Below, piece by piece: positions 12,796-19,665 of a stretch of DNA of 34,412 nucleotides. The position numbers and the translations under genes are program-made. Location: contig JAVEDE010000067.1 in NCBI GenBank assembly GCA_030841105.1, forward strand, positions 1 through 34,412, in the 5' to 3' direction. Position 1 is the stretch's first letter. Every line of letters starts with the position of its first letter. The DNA comes from Pyrinomonadaceae bacterium (lineage in GTDB: Bacteria; Acidobacteriota; Blastocatellia; Pyrinomonadales; Pyrinomonadaceae). A model generated the notes under the pieces. The model was given only the letters and a program-made list of their open reading frames with translations, was not told the DNA's origin and did not search any database.

Positions 12796-12843
12796 GACTG
12801 TCGGGCGGTCTTCGCTGATGACCGCCGGGCAGTCTCCGCTGAA
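12796..12843 (+). repeat. Two tandem 24-bp units
   Basis: Units 12796-12819 and 12820-12843 share most positions (GACTGTCGGGCGGTC against GACCGCCGGGCAGTC, then CTTCGCTGA-like ends). They lie directly next to the 83-nt hairpin. Confidence 0.5.
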
Positions 12844-13004
12844 CGCCCGTTCCTACTTCGTCAATTAAAACGCCACCCCTGAGCGGGCGCGTCGTTCGTG
12901 TCTCGAAGAGCGTAAGGGCGAGGTGGAGTTGAAGGACGCTTGAGCGGCGAACGGATGCGCGCGGCCTCGGCGAGAGTTGACGGCGATTGTGCCGTCTTCA
13001 CGAA

Positions 13005-13505
13005 TCAGACGATGAGCGTCCACGTAGACGAACCCTCGCCCGAATCGGTGCTCATGCGGACATCTTTGCCCCACGTGGCGACGTGTGTCCAACTCGCGTC
13101 CTCGCGCCAGTCCACGGTGTCGAAACTGGTCGACACCAGCCGGATGGCCTTGATGTGCAGTTCGACGCTGTCCTTGATCCACATGTCGTTACCGAGGATT
13201 TGCAGGATCAACATGAGATGGCCGGGCAGCCCGCTTGAGAATTCGAGACCGTAGAAGGGGTACGGCATGGGATTCTGGCCGATGCCGGGCGGAAGCGGGG
13301 GCGTCTGGTCGTTGTCCCAATCCAGACCGAGGTAGTTGTAGTTGCGAACAGCGCCCTGCTCAAGGTCGTCCTCCGAGCTATAGTCCAGCTTGAGAGTTTT
13401 GATCGGGAGGAAATTCCTCATGACGTGAACTTTCACCAAGCTGTCGGTTCCAGCATGTTGCACGTCCTTCGTGCGCACGCGCAGCCTAATTGCACCTATC
13501 CACAT
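13005..13505 (-). CDS. Small PLAT/LH2-like beta-sandwich protein (tentative)
   Basis: A 166-aa protein starting at ATG 13505-13503 with AGGAGA (13517-13512) about 6 nt upstream; stop TGA at 13007-13005. The N-terminus (IRLRVRTKDVQHAGTDS) and the following EDDLEQGAVRNY segment resemble PLAT/LH2 domains, in which a strand with a G-T-D turn is followed by an acidic segment and an aromatic strand. A second strand-rich half (WIKDSVELHIKAIRLV) fits the same sandwich. No signal peptide or membrane segment is visible. Base composition looks less GC-rich than the neighbours, which may mean recent acquisition. It stands alone, with hairpin-rich DNA downstream and a 320-bp gene-free region upstream. The family assignment is inference; a generic beta-sandwich is the alternative. 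Confidence 0.6.
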   Translation of the reverse strand: MWIGAIRLRVRTKDVQHAGTDSLVKVHVMRNFLPIKTLKLDYSSEDDLEQGAVRNYNYLGLDWDNDQTPPLPPGIGQNPMPYPFYGLEFSSGLPGHLMLILQILGNDMWIKDSVELHIKAIRLVSTSFDTVDWREDASWTHVATWGKDVRMSTDSGEGSSTWTLIV

Positions 13506-13824
13506 AACGGTTCTCCTTTCGCGATAGTTAAACTCCGCTGGAATATTTACCGGGGAGTTGAAGGGTGCGAGGTGAGGGCGACACCGCGGCGGGTCGCGTT
13601 AGACTAAGCTGGTTTCCTGACAGATTAGGAGTTTCCTTGAGCGAGGACGGCGTGAAGACTGCCAGGAGCGGTCTATATACTCCGAATCCGCGAGTAAGTA
13701 AATACCCTTGAAGTGCTCGAAGACAATGGGGCAGAAACCTGACGACTGATTAAACGGATAACGTTTAAGCTCGGGTTGAGACCGTAGCAGCTTATTCCGG
13801 GGCGGGCACACTCCGGGCACACAA
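13506..13824. other. Gene-free region upstream of the PLAT-like gene
   Basis: There is no convincing coding sequence on either strand. A 76-codon minus-strand frame at 13599-13829 has no ribosome-binding site and no recognisable domain. The region should contain the promoter of the minus-strand gene at 13505, but no clear -35/-10 pair was found. Confidence 0.5.
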
Positions 13825-13863
13825 AACAAGACAGGGCATCCGCGATGGATGCCCTGTCTTGTT
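13825..13863 (-). terminator. Intrinsic terminator of tRNA-Lys
   Basis: A perfect 17-bp stem (arms 13825-13841 and 13847-13863, loop GCGAT) lies just downstream of the minus-strand tRNA. On the minus strand the stem ends in TTGTTTTG, a reasonable U-rich tail. Confidence 0.75.
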
Positions 13864-13874
13864 CTATCTATTGA

Positions 13875-13947
13875 TGAGCCGAGCTGGGCTCGAACCAGCG
13901 ACCCGCAGATTAAGAGTCTGCTGCTCTACCAACTGAGCTATCGGCCC
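13875..13947 (-). tRNA. tRNA-Lys (anticodon CUU)
   Basis: The minus strand folds as a cloverleaf of 73 nt. The 5' acceptor GGGCCGA pairs with TCGGCTC (one G-U), with discriminator A. The anticodon stem GCAGA/TCTGC encloses loop CTCTTAA, so the anticodon is CTT. The T-loop GTTCGAGCC is present. CCA is not encoded; the genome continues TCAA. Confidence 0.95.
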
Positions 13948-14025
13948 TCGATGTAAAGAAATTATATGAATGGCCGGAGGGTGTCAAGAAGGCGTGAGCC
14001 GGAGCGGAAGTTGAGGAATGAAACA

Positions 14026-14125
14026 AAGGGATGAGGGCGCAGCGATGAGGGATGAAATAGGAAAAGCATTCAACTTGGCTGAGTGCTTTTCCCGTTCATC
14101 CCTCATCCTTCATCCTTTATCCCTT
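14026..14125. repeat. Heptamer-built inverted repeat after the M28 peptidase gene
   Basis: Arms 14026-14072 and 14080-14125 pair around a 7-nt loop. On the minus strand the arm reads as degenerate 7-bp words (AAGGGAT, AAAGGAT, then GAAGGAT and GAGGGAT). The word phase extends back to 14132, so the peptidase stop TAG occupies the first three bases of the neighbouring word. It probably acts as a terminator for the peptidase transcript and may shield the downstream tRNA. Confidence 0.8.
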
Positions 14126-14129
14126 CGCC

Positions 14130-15845
14130 CTACTGCCCCGTGAGTTGCTGCGGGAGTTGTTTGTCCACGCGGGGGCGCGCGGAGGCGTTGGCGAGTTCGT
14201 GCGCGGTGAGGAAGACCGTGCGCGCGATCATCTCCATCTTCTGGTAGTCAATCTTGTCGGGCGAGTCGGAGGGGCGGTGATAGTCCTCGTGCACGCCGTC
14301 GAAGTAGAAGATGATGGGGATGCCGCGCTGGGCGTAGTTGAAGTGGTCGCTGCGGAAGAAGAAGCGGTTGGTGTCTGCCGGGTCGTCGTACTTGTAGTTG
14401 AAAGCGAGGTTGAGATAGGAGCGATTGACGCGTTCGCTCAACTCGCCGAGTTCCGTGCTCATCATCTTCGAGCCGATGACGTAGATTTCGCGCGCGCCGG
14501 AGAGTTCGCGGTTGGCCTCGTTGGTGTCGCCCGCTTTCTTGCTGCGGCCGATCATGTCTATGTTGAGTTGCGCGACGATCTGCTTGAGCGGGACGGTCGG
14601 GAATCTCGTGAAATATTCAGAACCCCACAAGCCCTTTTCCTCTGCACAGTGCCAGACGAAGAGGACGGAGCGTTTGGGGCGTGCGCCGCGCGCGAGGGCT
14701 TCGGCGATGGCGAGCACGCCGACCGTGCCGGAGCCGTCGTCGTCCGCGCCGTTGTAGATGGCGTCGCCGTTCACGGGCTGCCCCGTGCCGACGTGATCGT
14801 AGTGCGCGCCGAGGGCGACGTATTCGTTCTTGAGTACGCTGTCCGAGCCTTCGAGCACGCCGACGACGTTCTGCGTCATGGCCTTGTTTGAAGCGACGCT
14901 GACGGTGAACTCGGCGCGCTTGTTGGCGTCGAAACTGAAAGACTCGCCCGCGTCGCCCGTGCCGATGGCTTTCAGCACGTCAGCCCCGGTGCGCTTCTCG
15001 CCTGCGAACAGCGCGTCGAGCAGCGCGGCCGAAGGGAGGATGGTCGGTAGTGCGCTACTGCTGCCCGCCGCGCCGCCGCCGCCGGACGCGAAGCGCGCGA
15101 CCTGATAGTTGTTGCTACCCGCCGCGAAGCGACCGAAACGCCACACGCGCTCGAAGTTTCGAGGGATGCGGATCAGCCCCTTCGCGCCGTTCTTGCGCGC
15201 GTAGCTCTCTGCGTCTTCCCATTCGCCCTCGCCCGCGTTGCCCTTGAGTTCGCCGCGCGCGACGCCTTGCGGCAACACGCCCGCGGCCGCGACGACGATC
15301 TTGTTGCGCACGTCGAGGCCGCTGTAGGCGTTGATGTTTTTCGATTTCACGACGTAGCCGTGACCGGCGTAGACGAGCGCGCCGCTCGCCGTCCCGTTCG
15401 CCGTCCCGGCGAGGAAGTCTTCGCCGAACTTGTAGGTGCGATCACCCAGACGCGCGCTCGACTTCAACGGGTCAACTTTGAAACTGACGAGTTCGATCTT
15501 CTGGAAATAAGTGCCGTCGTCGCCCGCGGGTTTGACCTTGAGCCGGGCGAGGTGGTCGGCGAGAAACTTGGCCGTGTCGTCGAGACCTTTCGAGGGGGTG
15601 TCGCGCCCGCCCATCGCGTCCGATGCGACGACGTGCAGGTATTCGCTCAGGCGCGCCGCCGTGATCGTATTGGCGTCGGCAAGCGCGGCTGCGGGCAGCG
15701 CGGCTGAAGTCGCAGAGGTTGCGGTGGCGGCAGCGGTCGTGCCAGCCGGTCGGGTTTGCTGCGCGCTGGCCGTCGTGGTGACGGCGGGGAAGTTGAAGAG
15801 TAACGCGCAGGCGAGCGCGAGGTTGAGTAGTTTGAATCTTTGCAT
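14130..15845 (-). CDS. Secreted M28 family zinc aminopeptidase with PA domain
   Basis: The start chosen is ATG 15845-15843 because GGAGAA lies just upstream (15854-15849) and the protein then opens with a signal peptide (KLLNLALACALLFNFPAV, likely cut after ASA at residue 28). The frame is open for 50 codons further upstream without these signs. The product is 571 aa. A protease-associated region spans about 150-250. The M28 catalytic domain follows, with two zinc ions expected: H348 in GAHYDH, D369 in GADDDGSG (bridging), E402/E403 in CAEEKG (general base and ligand), D430 in NIDMIG and H523 in DYHRPSD. All ligands are present, so it should be active on peptides in the periplasm or outside. 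It is transcribed alone between a terminator upstream (15970-16006) and a heptamer hairpin right after its stop. Confidence 0.92.
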   Translation of the reverse strand: MQRFKLLNLALACALLFNFPAVTTTASAQQTRPAGTTAAATATSATSAALPAAALADANTITAARLSEYLHVVASDAMGGRDTPSKGLDDTAKFLADHLARLKVKPAGDDGTYFQKIELVSFKVDPLKSSARLGDRTYKFGEDFLAGTANGTASGALVYAGHGYVVKSKNINAYSGLDVRNKIVVAAAGVLPQGVARGELKGNAGEGEWEDAESYARKNGAKGLIRIPRNFERVWRFGRFAAGSNNYQVARFASGGGGAAGSSSALPTILPSAALLDALFAGEKRTGADVLKAIGTGDAGESFSFDANKRAEFTVSVASNKAMTQNVVGVLEGSDSVLKNEYVALGAHYDHVGTGQPVNGDAIYNGADDDGSGTVGVLAIAEALARGARPKRSVLFVWHCAEEKGLWGSEYFTRFPTVPLKQIVAQLNIDMIGRSKKAGDTNEANRELSGAREIYVIGSKMMSTELGELSERVNRSYLNLAFNYKYDDPADTNRFFFRSDHFNYAQRGIPIIFYFDGVHEDYHRPSDSPDKIDYQKMEMIARTVFLTAHELANASARPRVDKQLPQQLTGQ

Positions 15846-15887
15846 GTGTTCTCCAAAAAAATGGTGCTGGCGTCGTCTACCGAATAG

Positions 15888-15916
15888 AGGTAACGCCGGT
15901 TGGGCTTTGATGTCAA
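15888..15916 (-). promoter_or_regulatory. Possible sigma-70-type promoter of the M28 peptidase
   Basis: A perfect TTGACA lies at 15916-15911 on the minus strand. At 17-bp spacing the -10 would be TTACCT (15893-15888), a weak match. The start codon is about 45 nt further on. The element falls after the hemerythrin terminator, where a promoter is expected. Confidence 0.3.
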
Positions 15917-15969
15917 ACGCGGCGGCGGGCGTTTGCCGCGTGGACTGTGCGGGCATTGCGACGTCGCGC

Positions 15970-16006
15970 AAAAAAAAGGCGCGGGGACAATGCATGCCCC
16001 CGCGCC
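15970..16006 (-). terminator. Intrinsic terminator of the hemerythrin-domain gene
   Basis: A GC-rich 9-bp stem (GGCGCGGGG/CCCCGCGCC; arms 15998-16006 and 15978-15986) is followed on the minus strand by eight Ts (15977-15970). This is a textbook rho-independent terminator, 28 nt after the hemerythrin stop codon. Confidence 0.9.
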
Positions 16007-16034
16007 GCGCTTTGAAGAATTCGTGTGGACGGTT

Positions 16035-16481
16035 TTAGCTCGCCGCCGCCTTTTGCTTTTGCTGTTTCTCGGCCGACATCCGCGCACTAATATCGTTCAA
16101 TTGTTGCTCGCTCAACACCGTGCGCGCGTGCGTGAACATCTCGCCCTCTTCCTCCTCGACGTGGTGCTCGACGTTCTCGCGCAACTCCACGATCAGGTCG
16201 TCCCACTCTTCGCTGTCGGCGGGCATCGCCGACAACTCGGCGAGCAAATCCTTCACTTCCTGATGCTCCTCGTAAGCCTCCTCGGTGATCTCGCGCGTCT
16301 CGGCCGCCTGTTTGAGCGCCGGGTAGAGAATCGTCTCTTCGATGTGCGCGTGGACATCGAGTTCCTGCTTCAGCTGCGCGAACAACTGCTGGCGCGTCGT
16401 CGCATCGGTCGCCGGCTCGAGCTGATCAAAGAGCGAAGCAACTTTGGCGTGGTCGTTTTTCAGCAATTCAAAAGCGTCCAT
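16035..16481 (-). CDS. Hemerythrin HHE-domain protein
   Basis: A 148-aa protein. Start ATG 16481-16479 is chosen because GGGAG lies about 8 nt upstream and because the HHE pattern starts immediately after it. The four-helix diiron pattern is complete: H11 (NDHAKV), H44/H46 and E49 (HAHIEE), H73 (EEHQEV), H106/H107 and E110-E112 (EHHVEEEE). The C-terminus is a Lys/Gln/Ala tail. Family members bind oxygen, or sense or store iron or reactive nitrogen; the exact role here is unknown. It is cytoplasmic, monocistronic, and closed by a strong terminator. Confidence 0.88.
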   Translation of the reverse strand: MDAFELLKNDHAKVASLFDQLEPATDATTRQQLFAQLKQELDVHAHIEETILYPALKQAAETREITEEAYEEHQEVKDLLAELSAMPADSEEWDDLIVELRENVEHHVEEEEGEMFTHARTVLSEQQLNDISARMSAEKQQKQKAAAS

Positions 16482-16676
16482 CTCTAACTCTCCCTTGCTT
16501 GAATATGTGCGTCTTGTACCCAGACCTTGCACGCTTATCGAACGCGCACAGGCCACCCACGACTAGACAGTGCAAACACGATGCCAGCGCGGGCTATCCT
16601 TCAACGCAAAGCGCGCATTATTCTTTGTCTTTTATGTCAACGATACTCGATGATCTGTGACGGGGCTGGGAGAAGT

Positions 16677-16752
16677 TGGTACGCCCGGTAGGATTTGAAC
16701 CTACGGCCTTTCACTCCGGAGGCGAACGCTCTATCCACTGAGCTACGGGCGC
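16677..16752 (-). tRNA. tRNA-Arg (anticodon CCG) with encoded CCA
   Basis: A cloverleaf on the minus strand with 5' acceptor GCGCCCG (16752-16746) and 3' strand CGGGCGT, giving a terminal G1-U72 wobble, then discriminator A at 16680 and CCA at 16679-16677. The anticodon stem TTCGC/GTGAA encloses CTCCGGA, anticodon CCG. The T-arm GTTCAAATC is intact. Confidence 0.93.
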
Positions 16753-16903
16753 ACAAGACTTGCAGAGGGAAGTAACATAACATAGCCTGCGCCGCGCGTG
16801 CCAGCGACGCTGTTTGCCCGACGCGAATGCGCGGGAGCGGCTATCAAAAACAGTGGTGGAAATACTTGGAACGAAGAGGGAGAGGGAGGGAGCGCGAAAG
16901 TTT

Positions 16904-17266
16904 ATGATCGTCGTTAATCGCGAACGTGCCGTCGTCATCAGGACGCCGCACGGGTCGGAGATCAGGCCGCTCGTTGATCGCACCACGTCGGAGATCGAGT
17001 TGTGTAGTCTGGCGGAGGAAGTGTTGCCCGCGGGCGCGGCCGTCGGGCGGCATCATCATCTGGAGACCGAAGAGGTTTACTACCTGCTGGAAGGGCGCGG
17101 GCGCATGACGGTCGCAGGCGAAATGCGCGAGGTCGCGGCGGGCGACGCCATCTTCATCCCGCGCGGCGCGACGCACACGCTGGAAAATACCGGCGACGCG
17201 CCGCTGCGCCTGCTGCTCGTGTGCGGCCCCGCCTATAGCCGCGAGGATCACAGGATGGAAGGATGA
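16904..17266 (+). CDS. Single-domain cupin protein
   Basis: The start ATG 16904 follows a GGGAGGGAG stretch (about 16884-16892); a frame start at 16814 lacks such a site and would put 30 unstructured residues before the fold. The product is 120 aa. Both cupin motifs are complete: motif 1 with H50, H52 and E57 (GRHHHLETEEVYYLLEG) and motif 2 G80-x5-P86-x-G88-x2-H91-x3-N95. A mononuclear metal site is therefore expected. Substrate unknown; such Cupin_2 proteins include isomerases, dioxygenases and sugar-binding proteins. The stop TGA (17264-17266) lies inside the first 7-bp word of the following hairpin. It converges with the small gene at 17362-17553. Confidence 0.85.
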   Translation: MIVVNRERAVVIRTPHGSEIRPLVDRTTSEIELCSLAEEVLPAGAAVGRHHHLETEEVYYLLEGRGRMTVAGEMREVAAGDAIFIPRGATHTLENTGDAPLRLLLVCGPAYSREDHRMEG

Positions 17267-17367
17267 GCGAAGACAGGTAAATAGTGAATGGGTGATGGTC
17301 AATGGATAAAGACTGCTGCTATCCATTCACCATCCACTATTTACCATTCACTCATCTTCACTCATCC
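17261..17367. repeat. Heptamer-built inverted repeat between convergent genes
   Basis: Each arm is seven 7-bp words long (17261-17309 and 17319-17367). The outermost word is GGATGAG in both arms, then CGAAGAC against TGAAGAT. The arms align best if each has gained or lost one whole word in a different place. Both flanking genes stop at TGA in positions 4-6 of GGATGAG, so the repeat supplies both stop codons. It probably works as a bidirectional terminator. Confidence 0.85.
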
Positions 17368-17553
17368 CTTATCTTTGGCGTCTTCTCTGGTCGCGCCGGT
17401 GATTTGTCCGAGTCCCTGTCCGGCCGTGCCCTCTTCGGTCTGGCGTTCGACGGCAGGGCGCGGGCGGTGTATGTCGCCGGTGTCCGAAGAGGTGTTTGCC
17501 CCGTCGGCCGTCTGCCCCGAAGGATTTCCTTGCCGCTCGTCCTGTTCTGCCAT
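17362..17553 (-). CDS. Small hydrophilic, probably disordered protein (63 aa)
   Basis: ATG 17553-17551 is preceded by a G-run (GGGGGGAC) ending about 9 nt upstream. The product is rich in Gly, Thr, Glu, Asp and Gln, has no hydrophobic core and no membrane segment (MAEQDERQGNPSG start, REDAKDKG end). Support for a real gene is the symmetric use of the hairpin: its TGA stop falls in the same position of the same word (GGATGAG) as that of the convergent cupin. No family was recognised. A stress- or desiccation-type disordered protein is possible but not shown. Plus-strand frames over the same DNA look less protein-like. Confidence 0.45.
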   Translation of the reverse strand: MAEQDERQGNPSGQTADGANTSSDTGDIHRPRPAVERQTEEGTAGQGLGQITGATREDAKDKG

Positions 17554-17640
17554 GATGCTTGTCCCCCCGTTGTTGTACGAGATGCGTGCGTTTAGTTGAA
17601 CTTCAAAGTGCGCCGGGTGTGAGCGGGCAAGGGGCGTGCC

Positions 17641-17792
17641 GAGGGAAGGGAAAGGGGAAGGGGCAAGGGGTGAAGGGACAGGGAAGACTGCGATGGTTGA
17701 ACGCTTCTTTATTCTTTCTTACCTTTACCCTTCTACCCCTTCCCCCTTGCCCTTCGCTCTGAGCCTTTCACCTTTTGCCTTTTTACTTTTAC
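17641..17792. repeat. Purine tract and pyrimidine tract pair upstream of kdsD
   Basis: A G/A tract (17641-17688) and a longer C/T tract (17705-17792) are partly complementary, for example GAAGGGGCAAGGGG against CCCCCTTGCCCTTC. Words of about 7 bp (GGGAAGG-like, GTGAAGG) recur. It resembles the heptamer hairpins but is more degenerate. It occupies most of the 292-bp gap before kdsD, otherwise empty. Confidence 0.6.
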
Positions 17793-17845
17793 GCGTCGTA
17801 TGCTCGAAACTCGCGCAGGCGTGAATTGACGGTCGGACGTTTCGC

Positions 17846-18829
17846 ATGGCTGAACAGAAACACTTCACGGAGTTCACACGCTTTCTCAGGTTGGAGGCCG
17901 AGGCCATCGCCGCGACCGCCGGGCGCATCGCGCGCGCGGAGGTGGAACGCGCCGTTGAGTTGCTCGCGTCGTGTGAGGGCAAGGTGGTCGTCGCGGGCGT
18001 CGGCAAGTCCGGGAACGTCGCGCAGAAGATCGCTGCGACTTTGACGAGCACGGGCACGCTCGCCGTCTACCTCCACCCGTCCGACGCCTTGCACGGCGGA
18101 CTCGGCATCGTCACGCCCGCCGACGTTGTGATCATGATCAGCAACAGCGGCGAGACGGACGAGATACTCGCGATGCTCCCGTTTCTCAAACACCGTCGGT
18201 CGGCCATCATCGCCGTCGTCGGCAACCTGCGCTCGACGCTCGCCGCGCGCGCCGACGTGGTGCTCGACGCCTCCGTGGATAAGGAAGCCTGCCCGCTCAA
18301 CCTCGCGCCGACGACGAGCACGACCGTCGCACTCGCCATCGGCGACGCGCTTGCGCTGACCTTGATGGATTGCAAGAAACTGACGCCCGAAGATTTCGCG
18401 CTCAACCACCCGGCCGGGCGTCTCGGCAAGCGGCTGATGCTGCGCGTCGGCGACGTGATGCACGGGGGCACGGAGAACCCGACGATTGCGTTGGGCGCGC
18501 CGCTTCTGGAAGTGGTGCAGGCGATCACGCGCGGGGGCTTGGGCGCGGTCAACGTCCTCGCGGAAGGCGGCCGTCTGGCGGGCATCATCACGGACGGCGA
18601 CCTGCGCCGCACGCTCGAACGCAGTCGGCTCGCCGATCTCGAAACGCTCACGGGGCGCGAAGTGATGACGCCGAACCCCGTCACCACTTCGCCCGACACG
18701 CTGGCCTACGCCGCGCTGCAACTGATGGAAGACCGGCCTTCGCAAATCTCCGTCCTGCCCGTCATAGACGAGGCGGGCGCGTGCGTCGGGCTGCTGCGGC
18801 TGCACGACATCGTGCGGAGCGGCATTTGA
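17846..18829 (+). CDS. kdsD: D-arabinose 5-phosphate isomerase, KpsF/GutQ family
   Basis: This enzyme converts ribulose 5-phosphate to arabinose 5-phosphate, the first step to Kdo of the LPS inner core. The 327-aa length is normal for the family. An N-terminal SIS domain (about 1-200) carries VVAGVGKSGNVAQK with K54, the H83 loop (SDALHGG), SNSGETDE (99-106) and NHPAGRLGKRL (187-197), whose H188 matches the catalytic histidine. Two CBS domains follow (about 203-260 and 270-325). The Shine-Dalgarno site before ATG 17846 is weak. It heads a plus-strand cluster with the secreted hypothetical protein 30 nt downstream; lpxC nearby belongs to the same LPS pathway. A sugar-phosphate isomerase of another pathway (GutQ-like) cannot be excluded. 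Confidence 0.9.
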   Translation: MAEQKHFTEFTRFLRLEAEAIAATAGRIARAEVERAVELLASCEGKVVVAGVGKSGNVAQKIAATLTSTGTLAVYLHPSDALHGGLGIVTPADVVIMISNSGETDEILAMLPFLKHRRSAIIAVVGNLRSTLAARADVVLDASVDKEACPLNLAPTTSTTVALAIGDALALTLMDCKKLTPEDFALNHPAGRLGKRLMLRVGDVMHGGTENPTIALGAPLLEVVQAITRGGLGAVNVLAEGGRLAGIITDGDLRRTLERSRLADLETLTGREVMTPNPVTTSPDTLAYAALQLMEDRPSQISVLPVIDEAGACVGLLRLHDIVRSGI

Positions 18830-18838
18830 GCAGCAAAG

Positions 18839-18866
18839 TTCAAGGCGGAAGGATCAAGGATGAATA
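18839..18866 (+). repeat. Heptamer array carrying a ribosome-binding site and start codon
   Basis: Four 7-bp words in register (TTCAAGG at 18839, CGGAAGG at 18846, ATCAAGG at 18853, ATGAATA at 18860). The GGAAGG word acts as Shine-Dalgarno and the last word contains the ATG of the next gene. No clear complementary arm is present. Confidence 0.5.
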
Positions 18867-19657
18867 AGAACAGGGCAGAGACCTCGACACTTACGACACT
18901 AACGACGCTTTCGACAGTTTCATCCCCACACTCATCACACACCGAAACCAACTCACGTCGGCGATCTCTTTTCGTCGTTGCGCTCGTGTGCGCGTTCGTC
19001 TTCTCCGTCAACGGGTCGTCGCCCGCCGTCGTTCGGGCGGCGCAGGAGACGACGCGGCCGCGCGAGGCGAAGGCTGTCCCGGCGGGCGAAGTGATCGTGT
19101 CGCTGAACGAGGGTCTGTTCAACGCGCTGCTCGAAGCGATGTTCACGCTGCCGAACCCGCCGACCTTCCCTTTGGGCAACTCGTCAGGCGGCGGAAAATG
19201 CGCGAGCGAAATCTCGCTGCTGCGCGAGACGGACGGCACGCGCACCGCCGTGCGTTTTCAGGCGGGGCGTATCTCAGCGCCCGTCGCCTTCCGCGGCAGT
19301 TACAGCGCGCCGCTGATCGGCTGTCTCAGGTTTGAAGGTTGGGCGGACACGAACCTCAACCTCACTTTCGATCAGTCGAAGCAGGCTCTAACGGCGCGCG
19401 TCGAAGTCAAAGCGGTGCACTTGAAGAAAGTGCCGCCCCTGCTCGGCGACGGCCTCACGGGACTCGTGCAGGACGCGCTCGACGCGCGCTTCAACCCGTT
19501 CGAGATACTGCGCGCCGAACAACTCTCCGCGCGGCTGCCGATGACGAAGACGGGCAGCGGCGCGTCGCTGCGCCTGCGCGCCCGAGACGTGCGCCACGAA
19601 GTCCTGCCGAACGAACTGCGCCTGCGAATCGTCTACGAGTTCGTGCGCGAGGAGTAG
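18860..19657 (+). CDS. Secreted or membrane-anchored hypothetical protein
   Basis: A 265-aa protein. ATG 18860 follows a GGAAGG site about 8 nt upstream. Residues 9-30 are a Ser/Thr-rich low-complexity stretch encoded by an imperfect 9-bp repeat (TLTTLTTLSTVS). A hydrophobic segment (SLFVVALVCAFVFSVNG, about 36-52) after RRR looks like a signal peptide, possibly cut near VRA-AQ at residue 60. The rest alternates strands and helices (VSLNEGLFNALLEAMF; LGDGLTGLVQDALDARFNPFE), which recalls lipid-binding tubular folds such as DUF2993/LmeA-like, but this is only an impression. The position after kdsD suggests an envelope role. Stop 8 nt before the next gene implies cotranscription. No confident family. 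Confidence 0.75.
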   Translation: MNKNRAETSTLTTLTTLSTVSSPHSSHTETNSRRRSLFVVALVCAFVFSVNGSSPAVVRAAQETTRPREAKAVPAGEVIVSLNEGLFNALLEAMFTLPNPPTFPLGNSSGGGKCASEISLLRETDGTRTAVRFQAGRISAPVAFRGSYSAPLIGCLRFEGWADTNLNLTFDQSKQALTARVEVKAVHLKKVPPLLGDGLTGLVQDALDARFNPFEILRAEQLSARLPMTKTGSGASLRLRARDVRHEVLPNELRLRIVYEFVREE

Positions 19658-19665
19658 CAGCGGAA

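Noticed and set aside
13599..13829. 76-codon minus-strand frame in the gap before tRNA-Lys
   Set aside because: No ribosome-binding site, no recognisable sequence, and it begins next to a terminator.
17288..17599. Plus-strand frames of about 100 codons opposite the 63-aa gene
   Set aside because: They start inside the heptamer hairpin and translate it into low-complexity Tyr/His/Ser sequence; no ribosome-binding site.
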